64,000 bases of DNA from Mactra quadrangularis (taxonomy: Eukaryota > Mollusca > Bivalvia > Venerida > Mactridae), in NCBI GenBank assembly GCA_025267735.1, contig CM046299.1, forward strand, positions 27,939,327 through 28,003,326, written 5' to 3'. This document shows positions 10,559 to 21,448 of this stretch, piece by piece (within the stretch, counting starts at the first letter, position 1; each line of letters opens with the position of its first letter). A program made the translations under genes and the position numbers. The notes below the pieces were generated by a model, which searched no databases, was not told the origin of the DNA, and saw only the letters and a program-made list of their open reading frames with translations.

Positions 10559-11366
10559 ATATATAATGTAAGCTATATATACACCATATATGATGTAAGC
10601 TATATATACACTATATATGATGTAAGCTATATATATACACCATATATCATGTAAGCTATATATACACCATATATCATGTAAGCTATATATATACACCATA
10701 TTTAATGTAAGCTATATATACACCATATATGATGTAAGCTATATATATACACCATATTTAATGTAAGCTATATACACCATATATGATGTAAGCTATATAT
10801 ATACACCATATATCATGTAAGCTATATATATACACCATATTTAATGTAAGCTATATATACACACCATGTATAATGTAAGCTATATATACACACCATATAT
10901 GATGTAAGCTATATATACATCATATAAGATGTAAGCTATATATACACCATATATAATGTAAGCTATATATACACCATATATAATGTAAGCTATATATACA
11001 CCATATATAATGTAAGCTATATATACACCATATATAATGTAAGCTATATATACACCATATATAATGTAAGCTATATATACACCATATATAATGTGAGCTA
11101 TATATACACCATATATGAAGTAAGCTATATATACACCATATATAATGTAAGCTATATATACACCATATATAATGTAAGCTATATATACACCATATATAAT
11201 GTAAGCTATATATACACCATATATAATGTAAGCTATATATACACCATATATAATGTAAGCTATATATACACCCTATATAATGCAGCTATATATACATACA
11301 CTTTCTGATGTAAGCTTTATATTCGCCATATATGATGTAAGCTATAAATACACCAGACTTCTTGTA
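10559..11366. repeat. 27-bp AT-rich satellite, right block
   Basis: Continuation of the array at 9030-9664, about 30 units. Copies at 10940-11270 are almost identical (TATAATGTAAGCTATATATA plus CACCATA), more homogeneous than the flanks. It ends within a few bases of the stop codon of the minus-strand exon at 11369. Confidence 0.95.
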
Positions 11367-11368
11367 GG

Positions 11369-12061
11369 CTACATATATAGTCTGCAATTAGTCATTAGCG
11401 ATGCAAAAACAATGTAATCGGGAAAGTGTTGTACTTGTGAGTTATGAATAGATTTCAATATTTTAAAATATTCAGATACACAAACTGTACCATCTCTTAA
11501 AGTGAGCGAATTCTTTGATGTAATGTTGAATTGATATACCTCTGGCAAAACAATTCTTGGACACATATAAACCATTTCTCTATCGATATATTTAGCTTTG
11601 GGACAATACCGTGATGAAGTTCTATTTAGAGTTATAGTCTTACTTACATTTAATTGGATAAAGTCTAAATTAGGCGTAGTACTAAATATCGCTGAGTTGT
11701 CTTTGTAGATGTTTTCAGGAGAATGTTGAACTATATTTTGTACTTTCTTTACTAAAAACTGTTGTGTACAGGTATCCTGTATTTTGATCGTATATGTTAT
11801 GTATATATCAGGTGATGAAATGTCATGTTTCATCATATATGTGCCACATTTAATATAATCTCGATTCTGTATCAATTTCGTTATACCACGATCTATATTA
11901 GCCACATCTTCTTCCACCCAAACGTAGCTGTCAATATTGGCTGTGATGTCGAACACTATTGCATAGGAATTTCCAGGCAAAGCAATGAAAATATCTTCAC
12001 ATACATGTATGTCTCGACGAAATATAGTCAAAGGTGGACAGCGGAGAGCTATACACTTCTT
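11369..12061 (-). CDS. Terminal coding exon of an unrecognised antisense gene
   Basis: On the minus strand, a good acceptor (AAACTTTCAG, at 12062 and above) is followed by 230 codons and a stop. The protein opens KKCIALRCPPLTIFRRDIHV and contains at least nine Cys, several N-glycosylation sequons (for example NVS, NRT, NIT), and no membrane segment. Composition and length are protein-like, and the frame is long for AT-rich noncoding DNA. I do not recognise a domain; a secreted or ectodomain role is inferred from Cys and sequons. Upstream exons should lie above 12064 on the minus strand or beyond; none could be assigned. The 3' UTR would run straight into the 27-bp satellite. Confidence 0.6.
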   Translation of the reverse strand, partial: KKCIALRCPPLTIFRRDIHVCEDIFIALPGNSYAIVFDITANIDSYVWVEEDVANIDRGITKLIQNRDYIKCGTYMMKHDISSPDIYITYTIKIQDTCTQQFLVKKVQNIVQHSPENIYKDNSAIFSTTPNLDFIQLNVSKTITLNRTSSRYCPKAKYIDREMVYMCPRIVLPEVYQFNITSKNSLTLRDGTVCVSEYFKILKSIHNSQVQHFPDYIVFASLMTNCRLYM

Positions 12062-13441
12062 CTGAAAGTTTTAAGGAACAATTATCATTAAATAAAGCAT
12101 AATAAAATAGGGTCATGAAGAACTGCATAATTATATAGTTAATGATATACAGCTGAAATCGATACGCTTCTACTTAAAGTTTGAACAATAACAATAAAGT
12201 ATAAAGAGAGATGTGCCCCACCCCGTCTAGCCCAAGAAATATCGACACCATTACAGAGAAAAGGGCACAAACTCGTCACTATTTAAGCGATATTATCTGG
12301 ACTATGAGATTAATTTGACTACAAAATCATTCATCCGATCTTTTAAAATAGATAATTATCTATATTGATATACATTCAAGCATTTCAAGGTACTCTCATC
12401 AGCCCTTATCAAGCGTTGTAATCAAAATCCCAGTGAACTTAATCTTTTAGTATTGCTAAGATATTTCGTGTTATCATTTATGTAAAAAGTGTAATAAGTG
12501 TTTATCTTAAACATTTTCTTTCTTAAAAATAACTTTTTACTCTTAGTCAAGTTGTCGGTAATGGTCAATAATTCCATATTTCTAGGCACTATTCAGGGTT
12601 CATATTGTTCCAAGTATAACTACATGTAGCCATATTCGCTGTTCAGTCATACCATCAATAGGGTACCACGACGAATGTATAATTAATTAGCATATAGTGA
12701 GTCACACTACACAGAGTAAATAGCCAGCAACACAGTCCGTGCTACGCACCTGTTTACCTCAAATAACCAAAAGTACCGAATCTTTTATTCTTTTCTCTAT
12801 ACAACAGAAAATTTCATCGAAATACAGAATTGTTAGAGCAAATTGTACTAGTAAAATATTTAGTTCAAACGATGGATTAAATAGCTGCGCCGAATGAAAT
12901 ATTCGGTAATTAATGCTAAAAGATAATAATTTTTGGCATCGCTTGCTACCAGCTTTTAAACTTGACGTAGCACTCAAATGTCGCGGACAATAACATTCGG
13001 TTATGTACAATCATATTTAGCGCAACGATATGCAGTCTTTTGCGTGAAAAAAATGTCCGATTGTTAACAATATCGGGCTGTATTTACCAGTTTTGTTTTC
13101 AATTCACAATACATAAATACAAGTTAACATCATTAAAACATTTATTATTAGTATAACGTCCTGGGCAGGATCATTGAATGGTCATAAAATTTTCTTGACG
13201 TTTACCTATCTGCCTCTGTATCATGTGGGACAGTTTTCAGTCCTTGACCAGGGTACAGGGTATATTCATGACTAGTTTATGTATGAATAAACTATTTAAA
13301 AAACTTGGCTCCAGTGATAAAGAAATATTCATGAACGGGGAGTAAGATGACTGACTGTACCAAGAAGACTGAACAAATGTTGAAGTGCAGTGTATTGTAA
13401 AGCAATATTCATTACATTTCTTCAATGTATTTCTCTTTCAG
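12062..13441. other. Unannotated part of intron 2
   Basis: No repeat family or exon recognised. Minus-strand open frames at 12759-13010 and 13237-13425 lack splice or domain support. This is where earlier exons of the antisense gene would be expected. Confidence 0.4.
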
Positions 13442-13542
13442 ATTTGGTGCTAAACTAGCCGAGCCTAAAGGTTATGTCATCAACGATGGAGTTTTAGTTC
13501 AAATTCTAGCAAAAGTTCATACCTTTAACAACTACTGGATAG
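13442..13542 (+). CDS. Exon 3: C-type lectin domain, part 3
   Basis: Bordered by TCTCTTTCAG and GTGAGT. It encodes FGAKLAEPKGYVINDGVLVQ then ILAKVHTFNNYWIG. The GAKLAEP segment and the closing YWIG are standard C-type lectin landmarks (helix 2 and the WIG strand). Enters with two carried bases and leaves one. Confidence 0.9.
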
Positions 13543-13599
13543 GTGAGTTAATTGGTTAATTGAGTATATTATAGTTTTTAATAAACATATAAAAACAGT

Positions 13600-13835
13600 G
13601 TTCCAGTGGTAGGATGCGCGCTTAAGTATTGAGAGATCCCTGGTTTGGATCTTTAAGGGACACTGCTAATTTCCTTGAGCTAGACAAGACAGTTGTTCCA
13701 CGCCACCTAGTTGTAAATGGGCACTGTGGTGAATCGCCTGTCTGAAGGTGATATCAATAATCATGTGTTATAATACAGTCGGCTGAACATGTATGTGGAA
13801 GCAGAATAAAAATCGCGCTTAAACTTTTTTAACAT
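13600..13835 (+). mobile_element. SINE family B copy
   Basis: Head GTTCCAGTGGTAGGATGCGC, core GGGACACTGCTAATTTCC, middle AGTTGTAAATGGGCAC, then GCCTGTCTGAAGGTGAT and a GTATGTGGAAGCAGA segment. Same layout as the copies at 15940, 46860 and 50575. Confidence 0.65.
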
Positions 13836-13907
13836 TAATTGTACAAACATGTACCTTTACAACGCATCATGTGTGTACAGATAAAAAAATCAAATCTTAT
13901 GACGTTT

Positions 13908-15075
13908 AGATTGACTTATAGGAGAATGGTTGGTATTAGATTGACTTATAGGAGAATAGTTGGTTTTAGATTGACTTATAAGGGAATAGTGGGTTTTAGA
14001 TTGACTTATAGGAGAATAGTTGGTTTTAGATTGACTTATAAGGGAATAGTGGGTTTTAGATTGACTTATAGGAGAATAGTTGGTTTTAGATTGACTTGTT
14101 GGGGAATAGTGGGTTTTAGATTGACTTTTTGGAGAATAGTGGGTTTTAGATTGACTTGTTGGAGAATAGTGGGTTTTAGATTGACTTATTGGAGAATAGT
14201 TGGTTTTAGATTGACTTTTTGGAGAATAGTTGGTTTTAGATTGACTTGTTAGAGAATAGTGGGTTTTAGATTGACTTATAGGAGAATAGTGGGGTTTTGA
14301 TTGACTTATAGGAGAATAGTGGAGTTTTGATCAACTTATTGGAGAATAGTGGAGTTTTGATTGACTTATAGGAGAATAGTGGGGTTTTGATTGACTTATA
14401 GGAGAATAGTTGGTTTTAGCTTGACTTATAGGAGAATAGTTGGTTTTAGATTGACTTATTGGAGAATAATGGGGTTTTGATTGACTTATTGGAGAATAGT
14501 TGGTTTTAGATTGACTTATTGGAGAATAATGGGGTTTTGATTGACTTATTGGAGAATAGTGGGGTTTTGATTAATTTATAGGAGAATAGTTGGTTTTAGA
14601 TTGACTTATAGGAGAATAGTTGGTTTTAGATTGACTTATTGGAGAATAGTTGGTTTTAGATTGACTTATAGGAGAATAGTTGGTTTTAGATTGACTTATA
14701 GGAGACTAGTTGGTTTTAGATTGACTTATTGGAGAATAGTTGGTTTTAGATTGACTTATTGGAGAATAGTTGGTTTTAGATTGACTTATTGGAGAATAGT
14801 TGGTTTTAGATTGACTTATTGGAGAATAGTTGGTTTTAGATTGACGTATTGGAGAATAGTGGAGTTTTGATTGACTTATAGGAGAATGGTTGGTTTTAGC
14901 TTGACTTATAGGAGAATAGTTGGTTTTAGCTTGACTTATAGGAGAATAGTTGGTTTTAGCTTGACTTATAGGAGAATAGTGGGTTTTAGATTGACTTATT
15001 GCAGAATAATGGGTTTTAGATTGACTTATTGGAGAATAGTGGAGTTTTGATTGACTTATAGGAGAATAGTGGGGC
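13908..15075. repeat. 30-bp minisatellite
   Basis: About 39 head-to-tail copies of a 30-bp unit (GGTTTTAGATTGACTTATAG plus GAGAATAGTT, with T/A and G variants). Because the period is exactly ten codons, the plus strand stays open as a decapeptide of the type FRLTYRRIVG for long stretches (13839-14252 and 14601-14870). There is no splice or promoter evidence that this is translated. It lies in the intron between lectin exons 3 and 4. Confidence 0.96.
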
Positions 15076-15270
15076 TGTTCGACTTAGTTGTGTGTAGGCT
15101 TAGGTGTTAATGTCTGTGATCTTGGTTAAGTTTTTTTTGTGCAATATTTTACTTTTTAGCTCCCTGATGGGATTCATTTAAAACTTCATACATGTTTACC
15201 GCGTCACCATTAACGGTCAAAACGTATTTGTTCTAGCATGACTTTTGACTGAATTATGGCTCATGTTTCT

Positions 15271-15580
15271 GTTTTGTTTTTGTTTGGTTTAACGCCGTAG
15301 CAACAAATTATATACGTCATATAACGGCGGTCAGTCAACCTACTCACTCCTCCTGGAAATACTAAATCTCTGGATTTAGCTGTTAACCAACCACTAAGCG
15401 CATACTTTCGTCAGTGACTGACAACTGCCCTACATAATTAAAAATCATTGGTAGGAGGGGAATGGCCGTAGATATATTTTCATGACCAAGCTCCCCGAAA
15501 ATATGCCCCGCCCGGGAATCAAACCCGTGACCCCTCGATTAGTAGACTTGCGTGCTACCAACTGAGCTAGCCGGGCGGCT
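15271..15580 (-). mobile_element. Full-length tRNA-derived SINE, family A
   Basis: Minus-oriented. The tRNA-like head (15507-15580) reads, on the minus strand, GCCGCCCGGCTAGCTCAGTT, GGTAGCACGC and GGTTTGATTCCCGGGCGG, giving an A box, a near-perfect B box and a closable acceptor stem. The body carries the CTCCTCCTGGAAA and ACGCCGTAGCAACAAAT segments, and the tail is (AAACA)n on the minus strand. An 11-bp target duplication, CTCATGTTTCT, is at 15260-15270 and 15581-15591. This is the reference copy for family A in the window. Confidence 0.88.
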
Positions 15581-15692
15581 CTCATGTTTCTTATAATGAG
15601 TTGTAATGTTTCTAATAATGAGTAGAAAGTTTTGTTTATACAGACTTTAAAGCTAATATTTTTTCTTTATCTTTTGCTTTATTTATAAATAG

Positions 15693-15911
15693 GTTATAAC
15701 AGATTGCATGCCACTAATTGGAATGATGGTACTATCGGATATTGGAATGATGGAAGCCAAACAGATGTTGCTGTTGGTGTATGGGGAAATATAGAACCAA
15801 ACATACAGGAGGGAGAGTGTGCATATGTTTCAACTACTGATGGAAAATGGTACATGAGTGACTGTGAGACAACCAATAATTTTGTTTGTGAAGTGGATCC
15901 TTGTCCAGCTG
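15693..15911 (+). CDS. Exon 4: C-type lectin domain, C-terminal half, and LDLa start
   Basis: Bordered by TTATAAATAG and GTATGT, phase 1 at both ends. It encodes GYNRLHATNWNDGTIGYWND, then VWGNIEPNIQEGECAYVSTT and GKWYMSDCETTNNFVCE. The sequence EPN sits where the Ca-binding sugar-specificity motif lies in mannose-type lectins, and the DC and FVCE Cys close the domain. The second carbohydrate motif is WYMSD rather than the usual WND, so calcium and sugar binding are plausible but not certain. The exon ends DPCPAG, supplying the first Cys of the LDLa module. Confidence 0.93.
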
Positions 15912-15939
15912 GTATGTATAGTTTCCCTGTGTTAGAACC

Positions 15940-16185
15940 TTTAGAGTGGAAGCAGCTGCCAAGTGATAAGACGAACATTTAACGATCAAGAGGTTCTGAG
16001 TTCGAACCCATCTAGGTGGAATGCTTATTTCAAGCAAATTAACAGACAATTGTTCCACTCCACCTAAGAGTAAATGCGTACTTTGAGGGATCACCTGTCT
16101 GAAGGGGATATCAATAAAAAGGGATTATGTACAAAAATTGGCTGATCATATGGAAGCAGATTAAAGTACTTGAAACTTTAACATT
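15940..16185 (+). mobile_element. SINE family B copy
   Basis: Begins near AGTGGAAGCAGCTGCC, has a B-box-like GAGTTCGAACCC, a diverged core, CACCTGTCTGAAGGGGATA and a final ATATGGAAGCAGATTAAA. It starts only a few tens of bases after the donor of exon 4. Confidence 0.55.
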
Positions 16186-16758
16186 AATGTTATTTTAATT
16201 AAATAAATTTCAGTTATGTTATGTTTAATACTGGTGTTAGAGGTAGATAGTTCTTTATGAATGGTGAATATTATGTAGCTTATTTAATTGAAAACCTTGA
16301 TAACCAATCACTCAATAATGTAGTTTTATGCTCTCATTTCAAGGTAAGTATCCAAGCATGCCTCTACGCCCAAACATGTTCATCGGATTAAATTAATAAA
16401 ATTTAAAAACATGTATTGCAGGATTAGTTTCTCTTTACCCTGATAAAAAAGAGGGATTTTCTTCAATACTCTACAATCTCCACATGGTAGATATTCTCAA
16501 AATAGTCACAGGAATGTCCCTGATTTCTTATATTTGGTTGGTTCTTGGTCCATATGTATAGTTAAATGCGCCGTCTCTGGACTTCTTTTGTTTTGCTGTT
16601 CAATTGACTCATTGTCGGTTATCTCACAATACAAAACTACGCTATTACGTAAGTATTGAGTGTAGCAGAAGTAAGTACCGTGGTTGCCGACGATACAATT
16701 GACTGTTAATGCACATGTATTTTTTATGATTACATGTATTGTCTTTGTTGTTTCCCAG

Positions 16759-16860
16759 GTACACGTGACACATTTATGTGTAATGGTAGATGTCTTGATG
16801 AAACTTTTGTTTGTAATGGTAACAATGACTGTGGAAATAATGAAGATGAAGTAAATTGTA
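16759..16860 (+). CDS. Exon 5: LDL-receptor class A module
   Basis: Bordered by TTTCCCAG and GTAAGT, phase 1-1. It encodes GTRDTFMCNGRCLDETFVCN and GNNDCGNNEDEVNC. Together with CPAG from exon 4 this gives the six Cys of an LDLa module, with the calcium-cage pattern CNGNNDCxxxEDE. Such modules bind Ca and mediate ligand contacts. Confidence 0.92.
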
Positions 16861-17282
16861 GTAAGTATTCAATAAAACATTGTGTACGCGCTTTGTACTG
16901 AATTTTCGTACAATTTCCAATATATCTGGTTTCCTTTGTCCGATGAAATTGAAATTAATTTTGCTAATATCCAACGTTTGTATGAATATATTTCTAATGA
17001 GGGAAGTGAAACAAATAATTTTACCTGACATACAGTAGCAGGTTACCAAGACTACCGACAATTTCATAGAAATGTTAACCTAATTATAAATCCGATGGGC
17101 AATTATTTTGCCACTGTAAGAAATTTCTGCGGAACATGTTTGTGGCATCCCTGTCATAACAAACATTGACAAAATCTAAAAAAGTCTCCCTCTTCTTCTA
17201 TTTGGCTTAATAGTAGGTTTATTTTGTGTAACTGTTGCTGTTCTTGATAAATTTGTTAATGCCATTTTTTATCAATTTACAG

Positions 17283-17416
17283 ATTCTACTTGCGCTGCAT
17301 ATATCAATTATGCACAGCGAAGTATTGTAGTACCTTCTAATGGGAATAAATACCCTCCTAGAATGACTTGTACATGGACAATAAGAGTAGAGACCGGAAA
17401 AAGGATCTATATCAAT
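17283..17416 (+). CDS. Exon 6: CUB 1, first half
   Basis: Acceptor ATTTACAG, donor GTAATG; enters with one carried base, leaves in phase 0. It encodes NSTCAAYINYAQRSIVVPSN and then YPPRMTCTWTIRVETGKRIY. YPPxxxCTWxI is the CUB signature around Cys 2. Confidence 0.88.
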
Positions 17417-17689
17417 GTAATGTTTAGTAGTTTATATAATGATTAAAACCTTTGGGGTTTTTTGCAAGTTATATTGGTTGTTTTGAAATAAGATTGGTAG
17501 TTTAAAATTAAACTTTTATTGGCCTTTATTCCATACTGCATTGTTCATAATGAATAGAAATTTTGTATAATAAGACTTGAATGGGATTCAAGTTTATTAT
17601 AACTTTCATTTATGAGGTTTGTTGTTTAGTTCACTGCATATGAATGCATTATGTGCAGGCCTATGCTAGAACTTAACTCAAACTAGTTG

Positions 17690-17830
17690 CGTAGTGGTTA
17701 GCACTTATGACGTCGAATCCTTCGAGCCCAGTCGCGGTAGGTCATACCCTATACATGAGTTGTCGGCCTCTGGTAGGTAAGTTAGTACTGGTGATAGAAA
17801 AGTGTCCAGGAAACAACAATAATAATAAAA
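17690..17830 (+). mobile_element. SINE family C copy, diverged
   Basis: A-box-like GCGTAGTGGTTAGCAC, and a body ending GGTAAGTTAGTACTGGTGAT and TGTCCAGGAA, which parallels the copy at 47866-48112. The tail is an A-rich (AATA)n run. Diverged, so the borders are approximate. Confidence 0.45.
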
Positions 17831-18312
17831 ATAATAAAGACTTATTTAAGAGGCTACACATTTGAATAAATCCAATCTTCCATGTGGGCCTCTAAAACTA
17901 TAGTAGGAAGAGCTGGCCGTCGTATATATGATCTAAATATGTATTGAATTCGACATTAAACCCAATAAAAATCAAACTAATGTTTAGAAGACATTCTGTT
18001 GAGATGATTCTCTTTTTCCATTGGGCTGACATTCTTACTGTAACATCTTCAACAGTGTTGTTTGCCTTCACCATTCACAGCTCAACATGATTTTTTAAAG
18101 GGAGTTTTGCAGTATGACAACCAACTTTGTATTTAACCTGCTTAAACAAAATGTTTTGGTGCAAAAACAAGTTGCTCTAATTCAATTGTCAGTAACAATT
18201 GGACTACCTTTAATGTCTTGCTCTGTCATTTCTCTAATGAGGTGAAGATCGGCAACCAATGGTATAAAGTTATGATTCAGTCTTTTGTTATGTATATTTG
18301 TATGTATTTCAG

Positions 18313-18517
18313 ATCAATGGATTCAGTACAGAACCTGACAGTGACTTTTTAGAGTTCTATGATGGCGGTATGACTATGGAGGACAGTAGTCTGTCTGTAA
18401 GATTGTCTGGAAACATAGAGAAATATTCTTATATTAGTAGTTATAACTTTATCATCTTAAGATTTGTGTCTGATGACAGTGTACAATCATCTGGTTTCAT
18501 TCTAGAATGGGATACTG
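18313..18517 (+). CDS. Exon 7: CUB 1, second half
   Basis: Acceptor TATTTCAG, donor GTATGT, phase 0 to 1. It encodes INGFSTEPDSDFLEFYDGG, followed by LSVRLSGN and RFVSDDSVQSSGFILEWDT. DFLEFYDG and FxSDxSxxxxGFxxxW are the conserved CUB core, including the acidic residues of Ca-binding CUB modules. Confidence 0.93.
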
Positions 18518-18639
18518 GTATGTATTGAGTTTATATAACTGTGAAATTATTGGTTGAACTTTATTTGCAAAGCGGTCTATATCAAATTTGAAAACATAGC
18601 ACTGGTGTTACCTTTAAATAGTACCCAGCTTTTGTCCCA

Positions 18640-18903
18640 ACTTGATGTTACGAGAAACCAGCAAGAAAAGCTTAAACTCTGGATTTATAATAGCTGTTGA
18701 CAAGTTACTAGGCGCATACTTCCAGCAGTGACTGACAACTGCCCTACATAATTAAAAATTATTGGTAGGAAAAAGAATGGTACTAGAAATTATTTCATAA
18801 CATAAGTCCACGAAAGTTGACCTGTGTCCTGCGAAGGAATTAAACCAATAACCGCTCGATCAGTAGACCTGTATGTTTCCTACTAAGCTAGCCAGGCGGC
18901 TAT
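18640..18903 (-). mobile_element. SINE family A copy, diverged
   Basis: Minus-oriented. It shares the TGACTGACAACTGCCCTACA segment and a decayed tRNA head at about 18830-18903 (reads GCCGCCTGGCTAGCTTAGTA on the minus strand). The tail region is lost. Confidence 0.7.
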
Positions 18904-18983
18904 AAATTCGATAGTGCTCGTACTTTGCCTACTGTTGTATTAAGTTGCATGTACGAGTAATTAAATTGTATCTTCTTTTTTAG

Positions 18984-19128
18984 AGTTTGATTGTCCATTT
19001 GTGAGTAAAGATGGGTATAGTGTCACAGATGAGAATATTGTATATAATGAATTAAAACTAGCAACTATGCAAAGTGTCAGTTATTGTGAAACAAGATGTA
19101 GCAATGAAATGATATGCAGAGGGTTTAG
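18984..19128 (+). CDS. Exon 8: PAN/apple-like module, first half
   Basis: Acceptor CTTTTTTAG, donor GTAATG, phase 1 to 2. It encodes EFDCPFVSKDGYSVTDENIV and then SVSYCETRCSNEMICRGFR. The spacing YCETRC(x)nCRGF with a following Y (exon 9) matches the PAN/apple pattern of CxxxC and CxxF/Y. These modules mediate protein or carbohydrate binding. The module call is by pattern only. Confidence 0.78.
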
Positions 19129-20587
19129 GTAATGTAGTATAACCTTACTATCATCCCAAATTTATCTGCTGTAATTTCAGACTCTATCAACCTTTGGTAA
19201 AAATCGATCAATAGTTTTGTCAATATACAAATAACAATTCAAACAGATAGTATGGTATGACTTAAACAATAATTCTTAAACTCCCTACAAACACATGAAA
19301 ACTGGAATATTTTCTTCGCAGGACCAAATCGCCACTACGTGCAATGAGTTGTGCGTCTATGTATAGGGATTTGTATAATTATGCATAGAGTTAAACTCTA
19401 GATTAGAGTTGATGATTTTGAAAGGCATCTAATTCATATTTTATGCGAGCATACAGAAGTACAATAAACGCACATGAATGGCAACTTTAAACCTAGGGTC
19501 ACTGAACGACCCCTTTAGCATCTGGTCACAAGGTTTCAATTTCAAAGGTCATTTCTTTAAAATCATTAAGTGAAATATTTCGTTTCTATAGCATTTCTCA
19601 CTTCGCAACCCAAACAAATTCAAGACCCCGGGCTTTGTATTAAAACATTGTTAAATGATTCTTAAATATGCTAAATGGTGCACGACTACATTTCTCGTTC
19701 TTTTGATTCAGTTTGTGCTCTAGACTTGCTGCTTTCAATTGTTAACATTTACTTACTTTGTACAATTAACATATTTAACAATACTTAACTATTTCTAGAT
19801 ATGAAATTGATACAAGGAAATGTTATTTTATTAATTCACTACCATTACTGAGAGAAGTTGTTGGTTCTACAATGTATCTACAAACATGTAATAGAGATAC
19901 TTCTGTACAAGGTATCTTAGCTTTTTATTTGTCTTGAACATTTGGTACTTCTTTCTGAATCTCAAACAATAGATCAGTCACACAAAAATAGCAATTCAAG
20001 GGCATGATTCATCTGATGAATAATAATTGCCATCACGTCCTCCTTTGTCGTGTATTACGTGTATTAGCGTCTTTAACTTGTTTATCAACAGTGCATACTT
20101 TTGATCTGGTTCAAATGCTTTCCGAAATAATCCCTAAATTCATAAATGTTAAATTCTCTTTCAAACGTACTATGTAATCAGTATGATCATGATGTCATAT
20201 AAAGCTGTGCTGATTCATTTATACATAAACTATTTTGATACACTGAATTGTTATTAAATATGATGACCTATTTTGAGCATATTATGGGCGTTTATGATGA
20301 ATGCATGATTAATTATTGCTTCCTGTCGTGTCTTAAGGATATTATTGTGCATAATCTAACGGATGCTTGACATTGTGCGCAAAAATGGCGTTGATTTTGT
20401 TTGCGCTAAATTAAAAAGATTGAAAACAAAAGTTTTAAAATTCAAATTAAAAGTATGCCCATCAGATGCAGAATGATCTAACCAAGAAAATGCCTACCCA
20501 TTCTTGTGAGAAAGTTATAACTATTTTCTGGCGGCATATATCAAATTATACAAAAAAAACAACAATTTAATTCGTTTTTAATTTCAG
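19129..20587 (+). other. Introns around exon 9
   Basis: Two introns (19129-19798 and 19912-20587) of AT-rich sequence. I recognise no repeat or gene in them. Confidence 0.5.
19799..19911 (+). CDS. Exon 9: PAN/apple-like module, second half
   Basis: Acceptor ATTTCTAG, donor GTATCT, phase 2 to 1. It encodes YEIDTRKCYFINSLPLLREV then TMYLQTCNRDTSVQ. YEIDTRKCYFI matches the FxYxxxxxxCxL core of PAN modules, and the last Cys closes it. Confidence 0.8.
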
Positions 20588-20733
20588 GAACATTACCATT
20601 AATGAAGAGACATCATGTTGCAACATCATCAATTAATGTTCTAGCCACACCAATGTATCCTAATGTATATGTTGGTAATTTAGAGTTAGAATATACAATT
20701 ACAACTGTCGGAAATAATCTTATCACATTAGAG
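20588..20733 (+). CDS. Exon 10: CUB 2, first half (divergent)
   Basis: Acceptor ATTTCAG, donor GTATCT, phase 1 to 0. It encodes VLATPMYPNVYVGNLELEY and then NNLITLE. The MYPNVY motif and the phase-0 exit at the same point as the other CUB modules support the call, although the first Cys pair is missing. Confidence 0.75.
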
Positions 20734-20792
20734 GTATCTATCTCTCTTACAGTCTTGTATACTAATATAACCGATACATTTTAATTTTCATG

Positions 20793-20944
20793 CCCGACTA
20801 GCTCAGTTGGTAACACGCAAGTTGTTGGTTAACAGCTAAATCCATAGATTTAGCCTTTCCAGGAGGAGTGAGTAGGTTGACTGACTGCCGTTTTATGACC
20901 TATACAATGTGTTGCCACGGCGTTAAACCGAACAAACAAACAAT
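20793..20944 (+). mobile_element. SINE family A copy, internally deleted
   Basis: Plus-oriented. The head CCCGACTAGCTCAGTTGGTA passes directly into the 3' body (AACAGCTAAATCCATAGATT, CTTTCCAGGAGGAGTGAGTA, GTGTTGCCACGGCGTTAAAC) and an (AAAC)n tail. About half of the full-length copy at 15271-15580 is missing, including the B-box half of the head. It starts about 60 bp after the donor of exon 10. Confidence 0.82.
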
Positions 20945-21448
20945 CTGCGGATCATGTTCTTGGAACAAGTTATTTTCCATTAAGTGCATGGTTAGAATAT
21001 GTTTGTTTCAAGGGTAGAACATATCCATAAATCTTTACTTCAGTTAAAATATTTGGAGACTAGTTTTTGTCATGCCAAAACAATTAATATACTTCCATTT
21101 ATTATGGTCCTACAGTATGTCTGTACAAACATCCAATACAGAAGATATACTGAATCAGCAAAGTTATTGTATGAACTGATTGAATAAAAAGTAAAAATAT
21201 ACGACATGAATTGAATTCTCAGACCATTTACGTGCATTGTATGGCCTAGTTTTTAAATCTAATTCATGAATCTATTCTCATCATAAAGGTTTTAAACCTA
21301 TCGCATATATGGAGCATAACATACACTATATTTTGATAATAATAATATTTTGTTTGGAATAAGTCTCAGGGTTGTAAACAACATTTTGCTAAACCTTTTT
21401 AGGTAAGTTTTATTTTAAGTGGTTATATAGGTACATTTATATTTATAG

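Larger units (their letters stand above)
8698..13441 (+). other. Intron 2, with satellite, Penelope-type element and an antisense exon
   Basis: A 4.7-kb intron. It contains the 27-bp satellite in two blocks, the foldback GIY-YIG element between them, and on the minus strand a coding exon at 11369-12061. From 12062 to 13441 I see no supported feature. Confidence 0.7.

Noticed and set aside
13839..14870. Plus-strand frames coding a basic decapeptide repeat
   Set aside because: Explained by the 30-bp period being a multiple of three; no evidence of translation. Kept only as a finding.
15507..15580. A functional tRNA gene on the minus strand
   Set aside because: The cloverleaf-like unit is the head of a SINE with body, tail and target duplication. 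The same holds for 47866-47945.
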